Source: CAZDDB01 sp963843285
Lineage (GTDB): Bacteria; Acidobacteriota; HRBIN11; JAKEFK01
NCBI GenBank assembly: GCA_963843285.1
Contig: CAWJJO010000008.1
Coordinates: 51,893-115,892, forward strand
Reading direction: 5' to 3'
DNA: 64,000 bases
A program made the translations under genes and the position numbers. The notes under the pieces are model-generated. The model was not told the DNA's origin. It worked only from the letters and a program-made list of their open reading frames with translations, and made no database searches. Positions 1 through 7,908 of this stretch are shown piece after piece. Within the stretch, counting starts at the first letter, position 1. Every line of letters starts with the position of its first letter.

Positions 1-1104
1 GAATGGTTCCAGCGCAATTTCAGCCAGCCGGATCAAATCACAGACTCCGCATGGCTGACTTCGCAGCTTGAATATCAATTTGCTATAGCGTCTTCTCCGC
101 ATCCGGATCAAAAAACACTCGCCGCCGATCAATATTATGAAGGCCATCTGGATTGGTACTCACTCGACATAGATTCCAGCAAGACGTTGTCTCTTACCCA
201 GGAGCCGGAAGCAAATGTGATTGAGAATTTGGTTTCTTTTATTCCGGCTCCGATCGAATTCAAGGGAATGCCCAATCCGCGTTATTGGGCCATGGAAGAA
301 AACCAGATCAATTTCGGCAAAATCGAGACCTCCACAACCGGCTTATTGCATCTGCTGTTCGCCGAATTCGGATTGATTTATTCGAATGATTGGTTCCTGT
401 TACCCTATCCCCTGTTGATCAATCATCTTTGCGAAATTCGGGGTATCGTAATCACAGATGTATTCGGCCAGCATACGCTCATCAGACCCGCAGGGAGCGG
501 GTCTGAAAATAACTGGCAACGCTGGGCCATGTTTCATCATACGGATAAAAACAATTCTGGTTCCCATACGAATTCATTTTACTTGCCGCCCGTACTAACG
601 AAGGTTTTGGAAGGAGAGCCTTTGGAGAGAGTCAATTTTCTGAGGGATGAAATGGCAAATATGGTTTGGGCCGTTGAAAATATTGTGCCATCACAGTCCG
701 GCAAAGGAGTAAACGGGAACGAAATGGCAGCGACCGCTAAACCGGCCGAGGAATTTATTCCCGCGGGGGAAGCGAAAATCAGGTACGTAGTTGGAACGAC
801 TGTTCCGGAGAACTGGATCCCCTTTATTCCTGTTCATATGGAGAGTAGCAGCCCAGAAATACGGCTCCAACGCGCAAAAATGCCTGCTTCCAAGGGCGCG
901 ATAGGAGTTATCCTTACCGAAAAACCGGCTCCCTACTTTATCAACGAAGAAGAAATACCGAGATCGGGCGTCCTGGTGCAGCGATATTTTCAGCGTGCAA
1001 GATGGCTGAATGGCAAGACCTATTTATGGATTGGAAGATTCAAAGAGCCCGGCAAGGGGGAAGGTTGGAGCAATCTTAAATTTGATCAGATAGAAGGAAT
1101 CTAA
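1..1104 (+). CDS. conserved hypothetical protein, 5'-truncated by window edge
   Basis: The frame is open from the first base to the TAA at 1102-1104, giving at least 367 residues, so the true start lies upstream of the window. I do not recognise a named family. The protein is soluble-looking, without membrane segments. The middle part is rich in aromatic and hydrophobic residues (FKGMPNPRYW, LLFAEFGLIYSNDWFLLPYPL, then ITDVFGQHTLI), which suggests a folded beta-rich domain. After that comes a charged segment with a possible linker near residue 240. A TTG at 187 could act as a start but would cut through an open, protein-like frame, so I treat the gene as partial. Nothing downstream is clearly in the same operon. 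Function unknown; the upstream neighbours would be the best clue. Confidence 0.7.
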   Translation, partial: EWFQRNFSQPDQITDSAWLTSQLEYQFAIASSPHPDQKTLAADQYYEGHLDWYSLDIDSSKTLSLTQEPEANVIENLVSFIPAPIEFKGMPNPRYWAMEENQINFGKIETSTTGLLHLLFAEFGLIYSNDWFLLPYPLLINHLCEIRGIVITDVFGQHTLIRPAGSGSENNWQRWAMFHHTDKNNSGSHTNSFYLPPVLTKVLEGEPLERVNFLRDEMANMVWAVENIVPSQSGKGVNGNEMAATAKPAEEFIPAGEAKIRYVVGTTVPENWIPFIPVHMESSSPEIRLQRAKMPASKGAIGVILTEKPAPYFINEEEIPRSGVLVQRYFQRARWLNGKTYLWIGRFKEPGKGEGWSNLKFDQIEGI

Positions 1105-1219
1105 TGTCGTGTTTTCTATCTCGTTTGAGGAAATTCACAGAAATCTTTTCTTTCGGTGGTAACATTTGCATGGGCCGACCTGAACCGTATCCATATTGGA
1201 GTTGAAAAGGTGAAAGTGC

Positions 1220-1255
1220 AAAAAACGCCAACGCCCATTTCTAGGCATTGGCGTT
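1220..1255 (-). terminator. orphan copy of the tRNA-operon terminator
   Basis: On the minus strand a 12-bp stem with one mismatch (arms around 1226-1237 and 1245-1256) is followed by a run of six T. It closely resembles the terminator of the tRNA operon at 3211-3246, including the flanking ATGGCGGG that in the other copy is the tRNA 3' end. No tRNA can be folded here, so this looks like a leftover of a duplicated tRNA end. Confidence 0.55.
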
Positions 1256-1342
1256 ATTCTTATGGCGGGCCCAAGGCTACGATCCTCGAACACTGGCCAC
1301 AAAAGTGGACGCTTTTCGAATCATTTGTGCCGTTCCTCCTCC

Positions 1343-1486
1343 CTAAAGTTCAAAGAGTATACACATTTCTTTCTGGGCCGTTGTTATGAACAGAAACAGC
1401 TACTGGACCAAGCCATTGCCGAACATGAAAAGAGTGTGGCTCTTTCCATAGTATTCAGAACCTGGGAGGGCTCGGTTTTGTGATGA
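1343..1486 (+). pseudogene. decayed fragment of a TPR-repeat protein
   Basis: Translation from about 1352 gives a clear TPR helix pair, with FFLGRCYEQKQLLDQAIAEH followed by EKSVALS, and then loses sense. Shifting frame near 1447 recovers SIQNLGGLGFV, which is how such repeats usually continue. There is no plausible start codon or ribosome site, and the frame ends where the neighbouring glycosyltransferase gene begins on the other strand. I read it as the remnant of a larger TPR gene lost by deletion. The same bases also form short open frames from 1156 and 1262 that mix unrelated sequence and are not genes. Confidence 0.55.
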
Positions 1487-3118
1487 TTAACACAGCGCGT
1501 GTAGTTCGCGCTTCCACTGGCGAGCAATGGTTGTCCAGTCATAGTTGTCTACCGCAATTTTCCGGAGAGCATGACGGTAGCGATCCTGTAAGGATAGGAC
1601 AGCGGATACATGATCAACGATGTCGGAAACCATGAATTCTCCTTCGGGGCGAATCTTCATGAGGCTCGCGTGCTCCGGTGGAAGGTATCGCGCGGCAACA
1701 TCGATATGACCGGCTGCCCCGGCCACATAAGTTGCCAGAGGGAAGCAGCCGGATGCCATCGCTTCAAGAAAGACGAGTGGCCCTGCTTCGGGAACAATCG
1801 AGGGAAACACCGCAACATCAGAAGAGGAAAAGAGATACCGTAATTCTTGATGCTTCAAGTAACCCGTAAAAACAACCCGATCGGTTGTGAGAAGGTTGCG
1901 GGCTGTTTCGAAGTAATGATCCAGTTTTCCTTCCTTTTGAAGCCTGTCGAAGAAGATCCTGATCTCGGCAAAAGATTTCGCTTCGCCACCTTCCAAACCA
2001 CTGCCCCAATGTATCACTTTTCGCAGGAGTTCTGTCTTGCGGTTTTTCAGCGCCCAGACCAGAACCTCGAGTCCTTCGCGCAGCGGACCATGTCCGGCTA
2101 TCACTAGTCTTGCATGAGCATTGCTTTCAAAGATCAACGGCAAAGCTGCAATTAGAAGTTGAATTCCTTTCCCGCTGATGAGACGGCCACAATACAAAAT
2201 AATAGAATCCTTCTCCCAATCGATACGCGACAGTTTCTGCTGCAGATCTCTATCAGGTTGTCTTCCCGCATATTTACGGCTAAGCTCCATGAGTTCTTTC
2301 AATTTCTCGAATGAAATATTTTCATCCAGGTCAGTGAAAATGGCATTCGTCATCTGCGGCTGCTTCCCGCCGGGAATAGACGCGGTCGTGTTCAAGAGAT
2401 TCTTGATCCTTACGCGCCGCTCTGCGCATGAAGCAACTTCGAATAGCGTAGTATCGACGCCCAACTGCAGTTGAAACATCCGGGATCTAATTTCGGGTAC
2501 CATCGAAAACATTTGGATGACGCGATCCCGCAGTTCTGCACTCAGCACAAAAATGCGTCCCGCATGACTCAGCGGCTGAGCTGCCATATTGAGAAAGCGC
2601 ACATCGTTTCGGATCACGTACTCGAGTTCGCTTCCATGAGGCATGACTGCATAGGGGATCGATTGTTCGTTGTGGATTCGTTCGGCAACCAGTGACATTA
2701 AAACGGCATGGTTCACATGCAAAACACGAACACGTTGCCGTCGCACAATTTCCCGGATGATGCGGTAGTTGCGGTCGACATAATCGTGAATCTTTTCATC
2801 AGAGAGTTCATTCATCGGTAACATGGGAGGGCTGCTTTGCAGAAACCGCCCGACATAGACCGGCAAGACATCTCCCAGTTGCGGAATGTGAAGAATGCAC
2901 CGTCCGGCGTAAGGCACATCCCGTTTTAAGAGAATATCTGCCGTTAGATCAGGATGGTAATGGAAAGCTTCGGCAATGAAGTCGTATTTCTCCGGTGTTC
3001 TCTCCTGGCAGAACAAATGAACTGTTTCACCTTCGCTGCATAATGCCTTGACCATGTAGCGAGTCCAGAGATTGCTGCCCGAGCCTTCCAAAGAATACCC
3101 ATGAAGAACACCAATCAC
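1487..3118 (-). CDS. GT4-family glycosyltransferase
   Basis: This 543-residue protein is a group 1 (GT4, GT-B fold) glycosyltransferase. The N-terminal half has the glycine-rich opening HGYSLEGSGSN typical of the acceptor domain. The C-terminal half has the donor-domain strand IILYCGRLISGKGIQLLI and the EX7E motif in PEAGPLVFLEAMASG. It is longer than usual because of a charged insert around residues 230-290. The start is a GTG at 3118, with AAAGG about 9 bases upstream. It probably transfers a nucleotide-activated sugar onto a lipid, polysaccharide or metabolite in the cytoplasm, but donor and acceptor cannot be read from sequence. It stands alone between the TPR remnant and the tRNA pair, so context does not help. 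Confidence 0.85.
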   Translation of the reverse strand: MIGVLHGYSLEGSGSNLWTRYMVKALCSEGETVHLFCQERTPEKYDFIAEAFHYHPDLTADILLKRDVPYAGRCILHIPQLGDVLPVYVGRFLQSSPPMLPMNELSDEKIHDYVDRNYRIIREIVRRQRVRVLHVNHAVLMSLVAERIHNEQSIPYAVMPHGSELEYVIRNDVRFLNMAAQPLSHAGRIFVLSAELRDRVIQMFSMVPEIRSRMFQLQLGVDTTLFEVASCAERRVRIKNLLNTTASIPGGKQPQMTNAIFTDLDENISFEKLKELMELSRKYAGRQPDRDLQQKLSRIDWEKDSIILYCGRLISGKGIQLLIAALPLIFESNAHARLVIAGHGPLREGLEVLVWALKNRKTELLRKVIHWGSGLEGGEAKSFAEIRIFFDRLQKEGKLDHYFETARNLLTTDRVVFTGYLKHQELRYLFSSSDVAVFPSIVPEAGPLVFLEAMASGCFPLATYVAGAAGHIDVAARYLPPEHASLMKIRPEGEFMVSDIVDHVSAVLSLQDRYRHALRKIAVDNYDWTTIARQWKRELHALC

Positions 3119-3210
3119 GTTTTTGCCTTTATCTGGATGTTGCGTGCCTCGAAAAAGACCTCATTCGACCAAATGGACGAAAAAAATGCAGACAGATGCA
3201 AACAGAGATA

Positions 3211-3246
3211 AAAAACGCCAACACCCCAATTCTGGGTGTTGGCGTC
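3211..3246 (-). terminator. terminator of the tRNA-Val/tRNA-Asp operon
   Basis: Twelve-bp GC-rich perfect stem (arms 3215-3226 and 3234-3245 on the plus strand) followed on the minus strand by a run of T. It lies 13 bases beyond the CCA end of tRNA-Asp, as expected for a factor-independent terminator. Confidence 0.85.
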
Positions 3247-3258
3247 TATGAACTTATA

Positions 3259-3335
<77 letters not shown>

Positions 3336-3398
3336 GCTCATTTGCGTCGACGCGTCTATTGATTCATCGCGTCTATCGCGATGACGCAACGACGCCAA

Positions 3399-3470
3399 TG
3401 GGCGGTATAGGATTTGAACCTATGGCCCCTGCCTTGTAAGGGCAGTGCTCTTCCGCTGAGCTAACCGCCC
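3399..3470 (-). tRNA. tRNA-Val (TAC)
   Basis: Minus-strand cloverleaf with acceptor GGGCGGT/ACCGCCC, anticodon stem CTGCC/GGCAG enclosing loop CTTACAA (anticodon TAC, Val) and T arm ATAGG-TTCAAAT-CCTAT. The discriminator is A, and CCA is not encoded, unlike the tRNA-Asp 60 bases downstream. First gene of the two-tRNA operon. Confidence 0.97.
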
Positions 3471-3488
3471 GTGCATTCGAGACTCGTA

Positions 3489-3518
3489 AGAATAGTATAC
3501 CGTGTCCTGCTATGTCAA
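3489..3518 (-). promoter_or_regulatory. sigma-70 promoter of the tRNA operon
   Basis: On the minus strand a perfect -35 box TTGACA (3513-3518) is followed after 18 bases by TATTCT (3489-3494), about 18 bases before tRNA-Val. An overlapping TATACT lies only 13 bases from the -35 box, so it is less likely to be the -10 element. Confidence 0.7.
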
Positions 3519-3536
3519 GAAAACCACAAGAATTGT

Positions 3537-3769
3537 GGGGGCTGAGCATTTTCCGACGATAGTGTTGCGCTGTAGGGATTCAGCGCTGGTTTTCCGAAAA
3601 AGCCGATCTAGAATGCGGAATAAAATGCTCAGCCCGGAATGCAAAAGTGGATCATGCACGCAGCAATACGGGCTGTGCATTTGCGTGTACCTGAATGATC
3701 CCAAAATTGTCATTCCAGGAAGATTCACCTTCGTGGTTTTGCTGCTTTCCATGGCAAATGCATAGCCCC
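3537..3769. repeat. composite inverted-repeat element, copy 1 (about 233 bp)
   Basis: The 352-base gap between the tRNA operon and macA holds two successive inverted pairs. GGGGCTGAGCATTTT (3537-3551) pairs with AAAATGCTCAGCCC (3622-3635). GGGCTGTGCATTTGC (from 3670) pairs with GCAAATGCATAGCCCC (to 3769). A second copy with the same arms and spacing, in reverse orientation, lies at 18726-18956. The short open frames inside have no start signals and are not genes. Confidence 0.8.
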
Positions 3770-3822
3770 TACGCTGGAGTACAACTGGCACCCAGATCCA
3801 GTTTGGTTTTACTATTAATGTC

Positions 3823-4971
3823 ATGTTTAAGAATAAGTTAGTAATTTTTGTTGGATTTGTTCTGGTTCTCGCCCTCTCACTCTATCTATACACGAACGGG
3901 AAAAAGAACAAAGAGCAGAAATACAAACTGGAGAAGATCGAACGAGGCGATGTTACAGCCACCGTAACTGCAACCGGAACGCTTGCCGCCGTAACTACGG
4001 TAAAAGTCGGAAGCCAGGTTTCGGGAATCATTTCCAAGCTGTATGTCGATTTTAATTCGGAAGTGAAGAAGGGTCAGTTAATCGCCGAATTGGACCCAAC
4101 CACGTTGCTTGCGCAGGTGGAACAGAGACGCGCGGATCTTGAGAAAGCCCGAATTGAAGCGAATAACTCAAAGATATCATATGAGCGCGCCAAGCGATTG
4201 GTGGATATCAAGCTACTGTCAGAATCGGAATATGACACCGCAAGAGCTGCGTTTGAGTCCACCCGGGCGGCAGTCAAACAATCGGATGCTGCGCTGCAGC
4301 AGGCCATCACAAATCTTTCCTATACGAAGATTCTCTCCCCGATTGATGGAACCGTGATCGACCGGCAGATCGATATCGGCCAGACGGTCGCAGCGTCGTT
4401 TCAGGCGCCGACGCTTTTCACGATTGCCCAGGATTTGACGTTGATGCAGGTAGCCACGAACATCGACGAGGCCGACATTGGAAAGATTCGCGCGGGCGAA
4501 AAGGCCCTTTTTGACGTAGATGCATTTCCAGACAGGCGATTTGAGGGCAAGATTTCGCAGATCCGGCTGTCTCCCCAGATCGTACAAAACGTAGTGACGT
4601 ACTCTGTGCTGATTAATGTCGTAAATGCCAATCTGGATTTGAAACCGGGAATGACGGCAAATGTTACGATTCCGATTGATACAAAGACCAATGTCCTGAA
4701 GGTCCCGAATGCTGCTTTGCGCTTCAAACCGGATCCAGCAGAAACTGGAACGCGGCCAACGGAGAGCCACGGATCAGTTGTTTATATCCTCGATGTCAAT
4801 GGAAAACTCAACGCGGTTCCCGTTCGGGCATCGATCACAGATGGAAACTTTACGGCGATTGAATCGACCGAACTGAAAGAGGGAACCGAAATCGTAGCCG
4901 GTTTACTGACCGCTCGGGCGATGGAATCCACCGGAGGCGTGGGACAACAGCAGGGTCGACGGAGATTCTAA
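3823..4971 (+). CDS. macA: MacA-type periplasmic adaptor of an ABC exporter
   Basis: This is a 382-residue membrane-fusion (HlyD/MacA) protein. Residues 7-25 form one N-terminal membrane anchor. Next come the lipoyl/barrel-sandwich half-motif (VKVGSQVSGIISKLYVDF), a coiled-coil hairpin (about 95-165), and the second lipoyl half (KILSPIDGTVIDRQIDIGQT). A beta-barrel domain ends in the characteristic KPGMTANVTIPI. Such adaptors link an inner-membrane ABC transporter to an outer-membrane TolC-type channel. The ATPase gene starts 4 bases downstream and the permease overlaps that gene, so the three form one operon. No TolC homologue is encoded beside it; the one at 43094 belongs to the RND operon but could be shared. 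The ribosome site is weak. Confidence 0.9.
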   Translation: MFKNKLVIFVGFVLVLALSLYLYTNGKKNKEQKYKLEKIERGDVTATVTATGTLAAVTTVKVGSQVSGIISKLYVDFNSEVKKGQLIAELDPTTLLAQVEQRRADLEKARIEANNSKISYERAKRLVDIKLLSESEYDTARAAFESTRAAVKQSDAALQQAITNLSYTKILSPIDGTVIDRQIDIGQTVAASFQAPTLFTIAQDLTLMQVATNIDEADIGKIRAGEKALFDVDAFPDRRFEGKISQIRLSPQIVQNVVTYSVLINVVNANLDLKPGMTANVTIPIDTKTNVLKVPNAALRFKPDPAETGTRPTESHGSVVYILDVNGKLNAVPVRASITDGNFTAIESTELKEGTEIVAGLLTARAMESTGGVGQQQGRRRF

Positions 4972-4975
4972 CACC

Positions 4976-5707
4976 ATGGGAAACTCCGTCATTCAGCTGG
5001 TGGACCTTGTCAAGACATACCGGATGGGCGAAACGGAAGTCCGGGCGCTTCGTGGTGTGACTTTCCAAGCAGATGCCGGAGAATTCCTGGCGGTCATGGG
5101 CCCTTCCGGCTCCGGGAAATCCACGCTCATGAACATCATCGGCTGTCTGGATCGCCCCACCTCCGGAAGATACATCCTGGATGGAGTCGACGTTTCCACA
5201 TTGAATCGTGACCAGCGCGCGGAGATCCGGAACGACAAAATCGGATTCGTGTTTCAGAACTTCAATCTGCTTCCCCGCACATCGGCTATAGAAAATGTAG
5301 AACTGCCGCTGGTGTACTCCTCAAAACACAATCTCAGCAATGCGGAAATGAGAATGCGCGCCCTCAAAAGTCTGGAGCGCGTTGGCCTGAAAGGTTGGGA
5401 AAACCACGCGCCTTCCCAGCTTTCCGGCGGGCAACAACAGCGGGTAGCGATCGCCCGCTCTCTGGTGAATGAGCCGGCCATTCTTCTTGCGGATGAGCCG
5501 ACCGGCAATCTCGATACACAAACTTCCGAACAGGTCATGGCAATTTTCCAAAGGCTAAACGATGAAGGAATCACCATTCTCCTGATTACACACGAAAATG
5601 ACATCGCTCCCCATGCCCGCCGCGTGATTCAGATGAGGGACGGAATTGTAGTCTCGGATCAGCCGGTAACCGAACGCCGCATCGTACAGGAAGTTGTAGC
5701 AGTATGA
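4976..5707 (+). CDS. MacB/LolD-type ABC transporter ATP-binding protein
   Basis: This is a 243-residue ABC ATPase with every motif in place: Walker A GPSGSGKST (near residue 42), Q-loop FVFQNFNLLP, signature LSGGQQQRVAIAR, Walker B ILLADEPTGNLD and H-loop LLITHEND. The sequence matches the MacB/LolD/FtsE branch that drives FtsX-like permeases, which use ATP to move substrates within or across the periplasm rather than through the inner membrane. In E. coli MacB the ATPase and permease are one chain; here they are separate genes. The gene begins just after macA, and its last four bases (ATGA) overlap the permease start, indicating translational coupling. Confidence 0.93.
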   Translation: MGNSVIQLVDLVKTYRMGETEVRALRGVTFQADAGEFLAVMGPSGSGKSTLMNIIGCLDRPTSGRYILDGVDVSTLNRDQRAEIRNDKIGFVFQNFNLLPRTSAIENVELPLVYSSKHNLSNAEMRMRALKSLERVGLKGWENHAPSQLSGGQQQRVAIARSLVNEPAILLADEPTGNLDTQTSEQVMAIFQRLNDEGITILLITHENDIAPHARRVIQMRDGIVVSDQPVTERRIVQEVVAV

Positions 5708-6930
5708 AAAAGACAGGCAATATCCTCATGGTGGCGTTTCGCGCCATCAATCGAAACAAGCTCCGCGCTGTGCTGACCATGCTCGGCATCATTATCGGCG
5801 TGGCCTGCGTAATCGCCACGATCGGTATTGGAGAAGGGGCCAGGATACAGATGGAATCCCAGCTCAAATCGCTGGGAACGAATTTCTTGATGATCTTCCC
5901 TGGATCCACGACTTCCTCGGGCGCCAGATCCGGTTTTGGCAGCGATTCCCGCCTCAACGAAACCGACGTAACAGCGATCCGAAACGAATGCTCCTCCTGC
6001 GCCTATATCTCGGCGCAAGTTCGCACAACTGCGCAGATCATTTACGGAAACCAGAACTGGTCAACTACCGTAATGGGAAGCGAAGTGGACTGGCCATTGA
6101 TCCGCTCGTGGAATCTCGAAAAGGGAGAGTTCTTTACGGACAACGACAACCGCGCCGCAGCCAAAGTATGTATTTTGGGAAAGAGTGTAGAACGAGAGCT
6201 CTTCCTGGGAGAAGATCCGATCGGCAAGACCATCCGCATCAAAAATATTCCGTTTCGAGTGATCGGAGTTCTTGAAACGAAAGGTGGATCCGTGATGGGC
6301 CAGGACCAGGATGATACGATCATTGCCCCCTATGAAACGGTGCGCAAGAAACTGATGGGGGCCAGAGGGACCAATGTCGGGATCATCATGGTAGCTTCAT
6401 TGTCCAATGAGATGGTGCAGCAAACGGAACAGGAAATTACCCAATTGTTGCGCCAACGACATCGTATCGGCCCGGGGCAGGATGATGATTTTATGCTTCG
6501 ATCACAAACCGAAATGCTGGAACAGGCAGATCAGCAATCCCGAACCTTGAGCATTCTGTTATGGTCGATTGCCGGTGTTTCATTGCTCGTCGGGGGAATC
6601 GGGATTATGAACATCATGCTGGTCAGCGTCACCGAAAGAACCAGGGAGATTGGAATCAGGATGGCCATTGGCGCGAGAGGAAGCGATATTCGATCTCAGT
6701 TTCTCGTGGAAGCGCTCGTACTCTCACTTTGCGGCGGAGTTGCGGGAATTCTGCTGGGCCTTGGGATCCAAAGAGCGGTCGCTCGTTTCGGGGATTGGCC
6801 GATTTCGTTGCAGCCGCAAGCGTTGATGATGGCCTTCCTTTTCTCGGCGCTCGTCGGAGTCTTCTTTGGATTTTATCCCGCCCAAAGAGCCAGCCGGCTC
6901 GATCCGATTGAAGCTCTCAGGTATGAGTAA
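5704..6930 (+). CDS. macB: MacB-type ABC permease (FtsX family)
   Basis: This is a 408-residue permease with the MacB layout. A first membrane helix (about 24-44, LTMLGIIIGVACVIATIGIG) is followed by a large periplasmic MacB_PCD domain (about 45-270). Then come the FtsX region with three membrane helices (near 285-307, 335-360, 372-395) and the typical VTERTREIGIRMAIGAR loop between the second and third. The C-terminus PAQRASRLDPIEALRYE is the family's signature ending. With the adaptor and ATPase upstream this makes a complete inner-membrane part of a tripartite exporter; substrate (peptide, macrolide-like compound or lipid) unknown. The stop codon is followed at once by the AT-rich repeat, so the operon ends here. 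Confidence 0.93.
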   Translation: MKKTGNILMVAFRAINRNKLRAVLTMLGIIIGVACVIATIGIGEGARIQMESQLKSLGTNFLMIFPGSTTSSGARSGFGSDSRLNETDVTAIRNECSSCAYISAQVRTTAQIIYGNQNWSTTVMGSEVDWPLIRSWNLEKGEFFTDNDNRAAAKVCILGKSVERELFLGEDPIGKTIRIKNIPFRVIGVLETKGGSVMGQDQDDTIIAPYETVRKKLMGARGTNVGIIMVASLSNEMVQQTEQEITQLLRQRHRIGPGQDDDFMLRSQTEMLEQADQQSRTLSILLWSIAGVSLLVGGIGIMNIMLVSVTERTREIGIRMAIGARGSDIRSQFLVEALVLSLCGGVAGILLGLGIQRAVARFGDWPISLQPQALMMAFLFSALVGVFFGFYPAQRASRLDPIEALRYE

Positions 6931-7102
6931 ATATCAAATATCAAATAAACAGAATTCAATAAGCAAAATACCTCGTAACAGTCCCTACAGTTGGGTGGCT
7001 GCTCTGACTTAACAGGCCACTCAACACACGCGTGATGTACAAGCTCATAAGCGGTTATTTACTTGTTGTATTATGTTTATTTGATATTTGATATTTGATT
7101 TC
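6931..7102. repeat. AT-rich inverted repeat (ATATCAAATATCAAATAAAC family)
   Basis: Left arm ATATCAAATATCAAATAAAC starts one base after the macB stop codon. The right arm GTTTATTTGATATTTGATAT ends near 7096, just before the next start codon. The 130-base interior shows nothing recognisable. Related copies: 15190-15408 (both arms) and 62065-62105 (right arm only). Confidence 0.8.
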
Positions 7103-7104
7103 TT

Positions 7105-7890
7105 ATGGGACTCCTACAAAGTCTAATCGGCAGCAAGGAATCCAAATTCCGGACGCGCGTCCTGGATGTCCTGAAGCGCTGTTATCCGGAGCTAAGCCAA
7201 CGTCCGGGATCGAACGCGCACGCCATTTTGATTGAGAATGCGGAGTTTGATCTCCAATCGCTGTTCACCCGCTGCCGCACCAATGAAACGGAAACCGATT
7301 CGATCATCCGGCAGTATTTCTCACATGTCGCAGCGATGACGGTTCGTCCGCCTTATTCGATGACCTGGGCGGAAGCAAAGGAAGCGGTTCGACCTCAGCT
7401 TCTTCCAAAGGATCATGCGGAAAAGCTTCCCGTTCTTTCGTATCCGATTGCGGGTGAAATCGTCGCCGGAATCGTGGTTGATTACAAGACAGCCCCCTGG
7501 TTCGTTCGAGACGAACAATTGAAACTCTGGAAGATCGATCCACGAGAATTGTTTGACGCCGCCGTTCAAAACCTAAGTTCGGCGCCGGTTGAAATGGAGG
7601 TAACGATCACCGAAGGAACCGACCGTTTTATCGGTCTGGAAACTCATGACAGTTACGACGCGGCAAGAATTCTGGTACCAAAGATTCGCAAGTTTGCCGC
7701 CGAAAAGTTATCGGAACCCTATTTTGTGGGAATTCCAAATCGTGATTTTTTGATCCTTTGGTCGCGCAATTGTTCGAAAAGATTTCAAGACTATGCAGTT
7801 GAGAAAGTCGAGACCGATTTTGCGATTCAATCGTACCCGCTTTCTAATCATCTTTTCGAAGTCACAGCCTCGTCGATTAAGGAGTTGTAA
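7105..7890 (+). CDS. DUF1444 (YtpQ/UPF0354) family protein
   Basis: This 261-residue soluble protein matches the DUF1444 family known from Bacillus YtpQ. It has the central pattern QLLPKDHAEKLPVLSYPIAGEIVAGIVVDY, here split as LLPKDHAEKLPV and EIVAGIVVDY. Then follow DPRELFDAAVQNL and the C-terminal block VGIPNRDFLILWS. The biochemical function of the family is unknown. The ATG at 7105 has no Shine-Dalgarno sequence: the AT-rich repeat runs to within a few bases of it, as it does before glmS at 62106. It is separated from the exporter operon by that repeat and faces glgB convergently, so it is probably transcribed alone. Confidence 0.8.
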   Translation: MGLLQSLIGSKESKFRTRVLDVLKRCYPELSQRPGSNAHAILIENAEFDLQSLFTRCRTNETETDSIIRQYFSHVAAMTVRPPYSMTWAEAKEAVRPQLLPKDHAEKLPVLSYPIAGEIVAGIVVDYKTAPWFVRDEQLKLWKIDPRELFDAAVQNLSSAPVEMEVTITEGTDRFIGLETHDSYDAARILVPKIRKFAAEKLSEPYFVGIPNRDFLILWSRNCSKRFQDYAVEKVETDFAIQSYPLSNHLFEVTASSIKEL

Positions 7891-7908
7891 GAAAGAGGAT
7901 GATGGGGA

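Noticed and set aside
3778..3805. CTGGCACC before macA as a sigma-54 promoter
   Set aside because: The -12 element TTGC is absent at the required distance.
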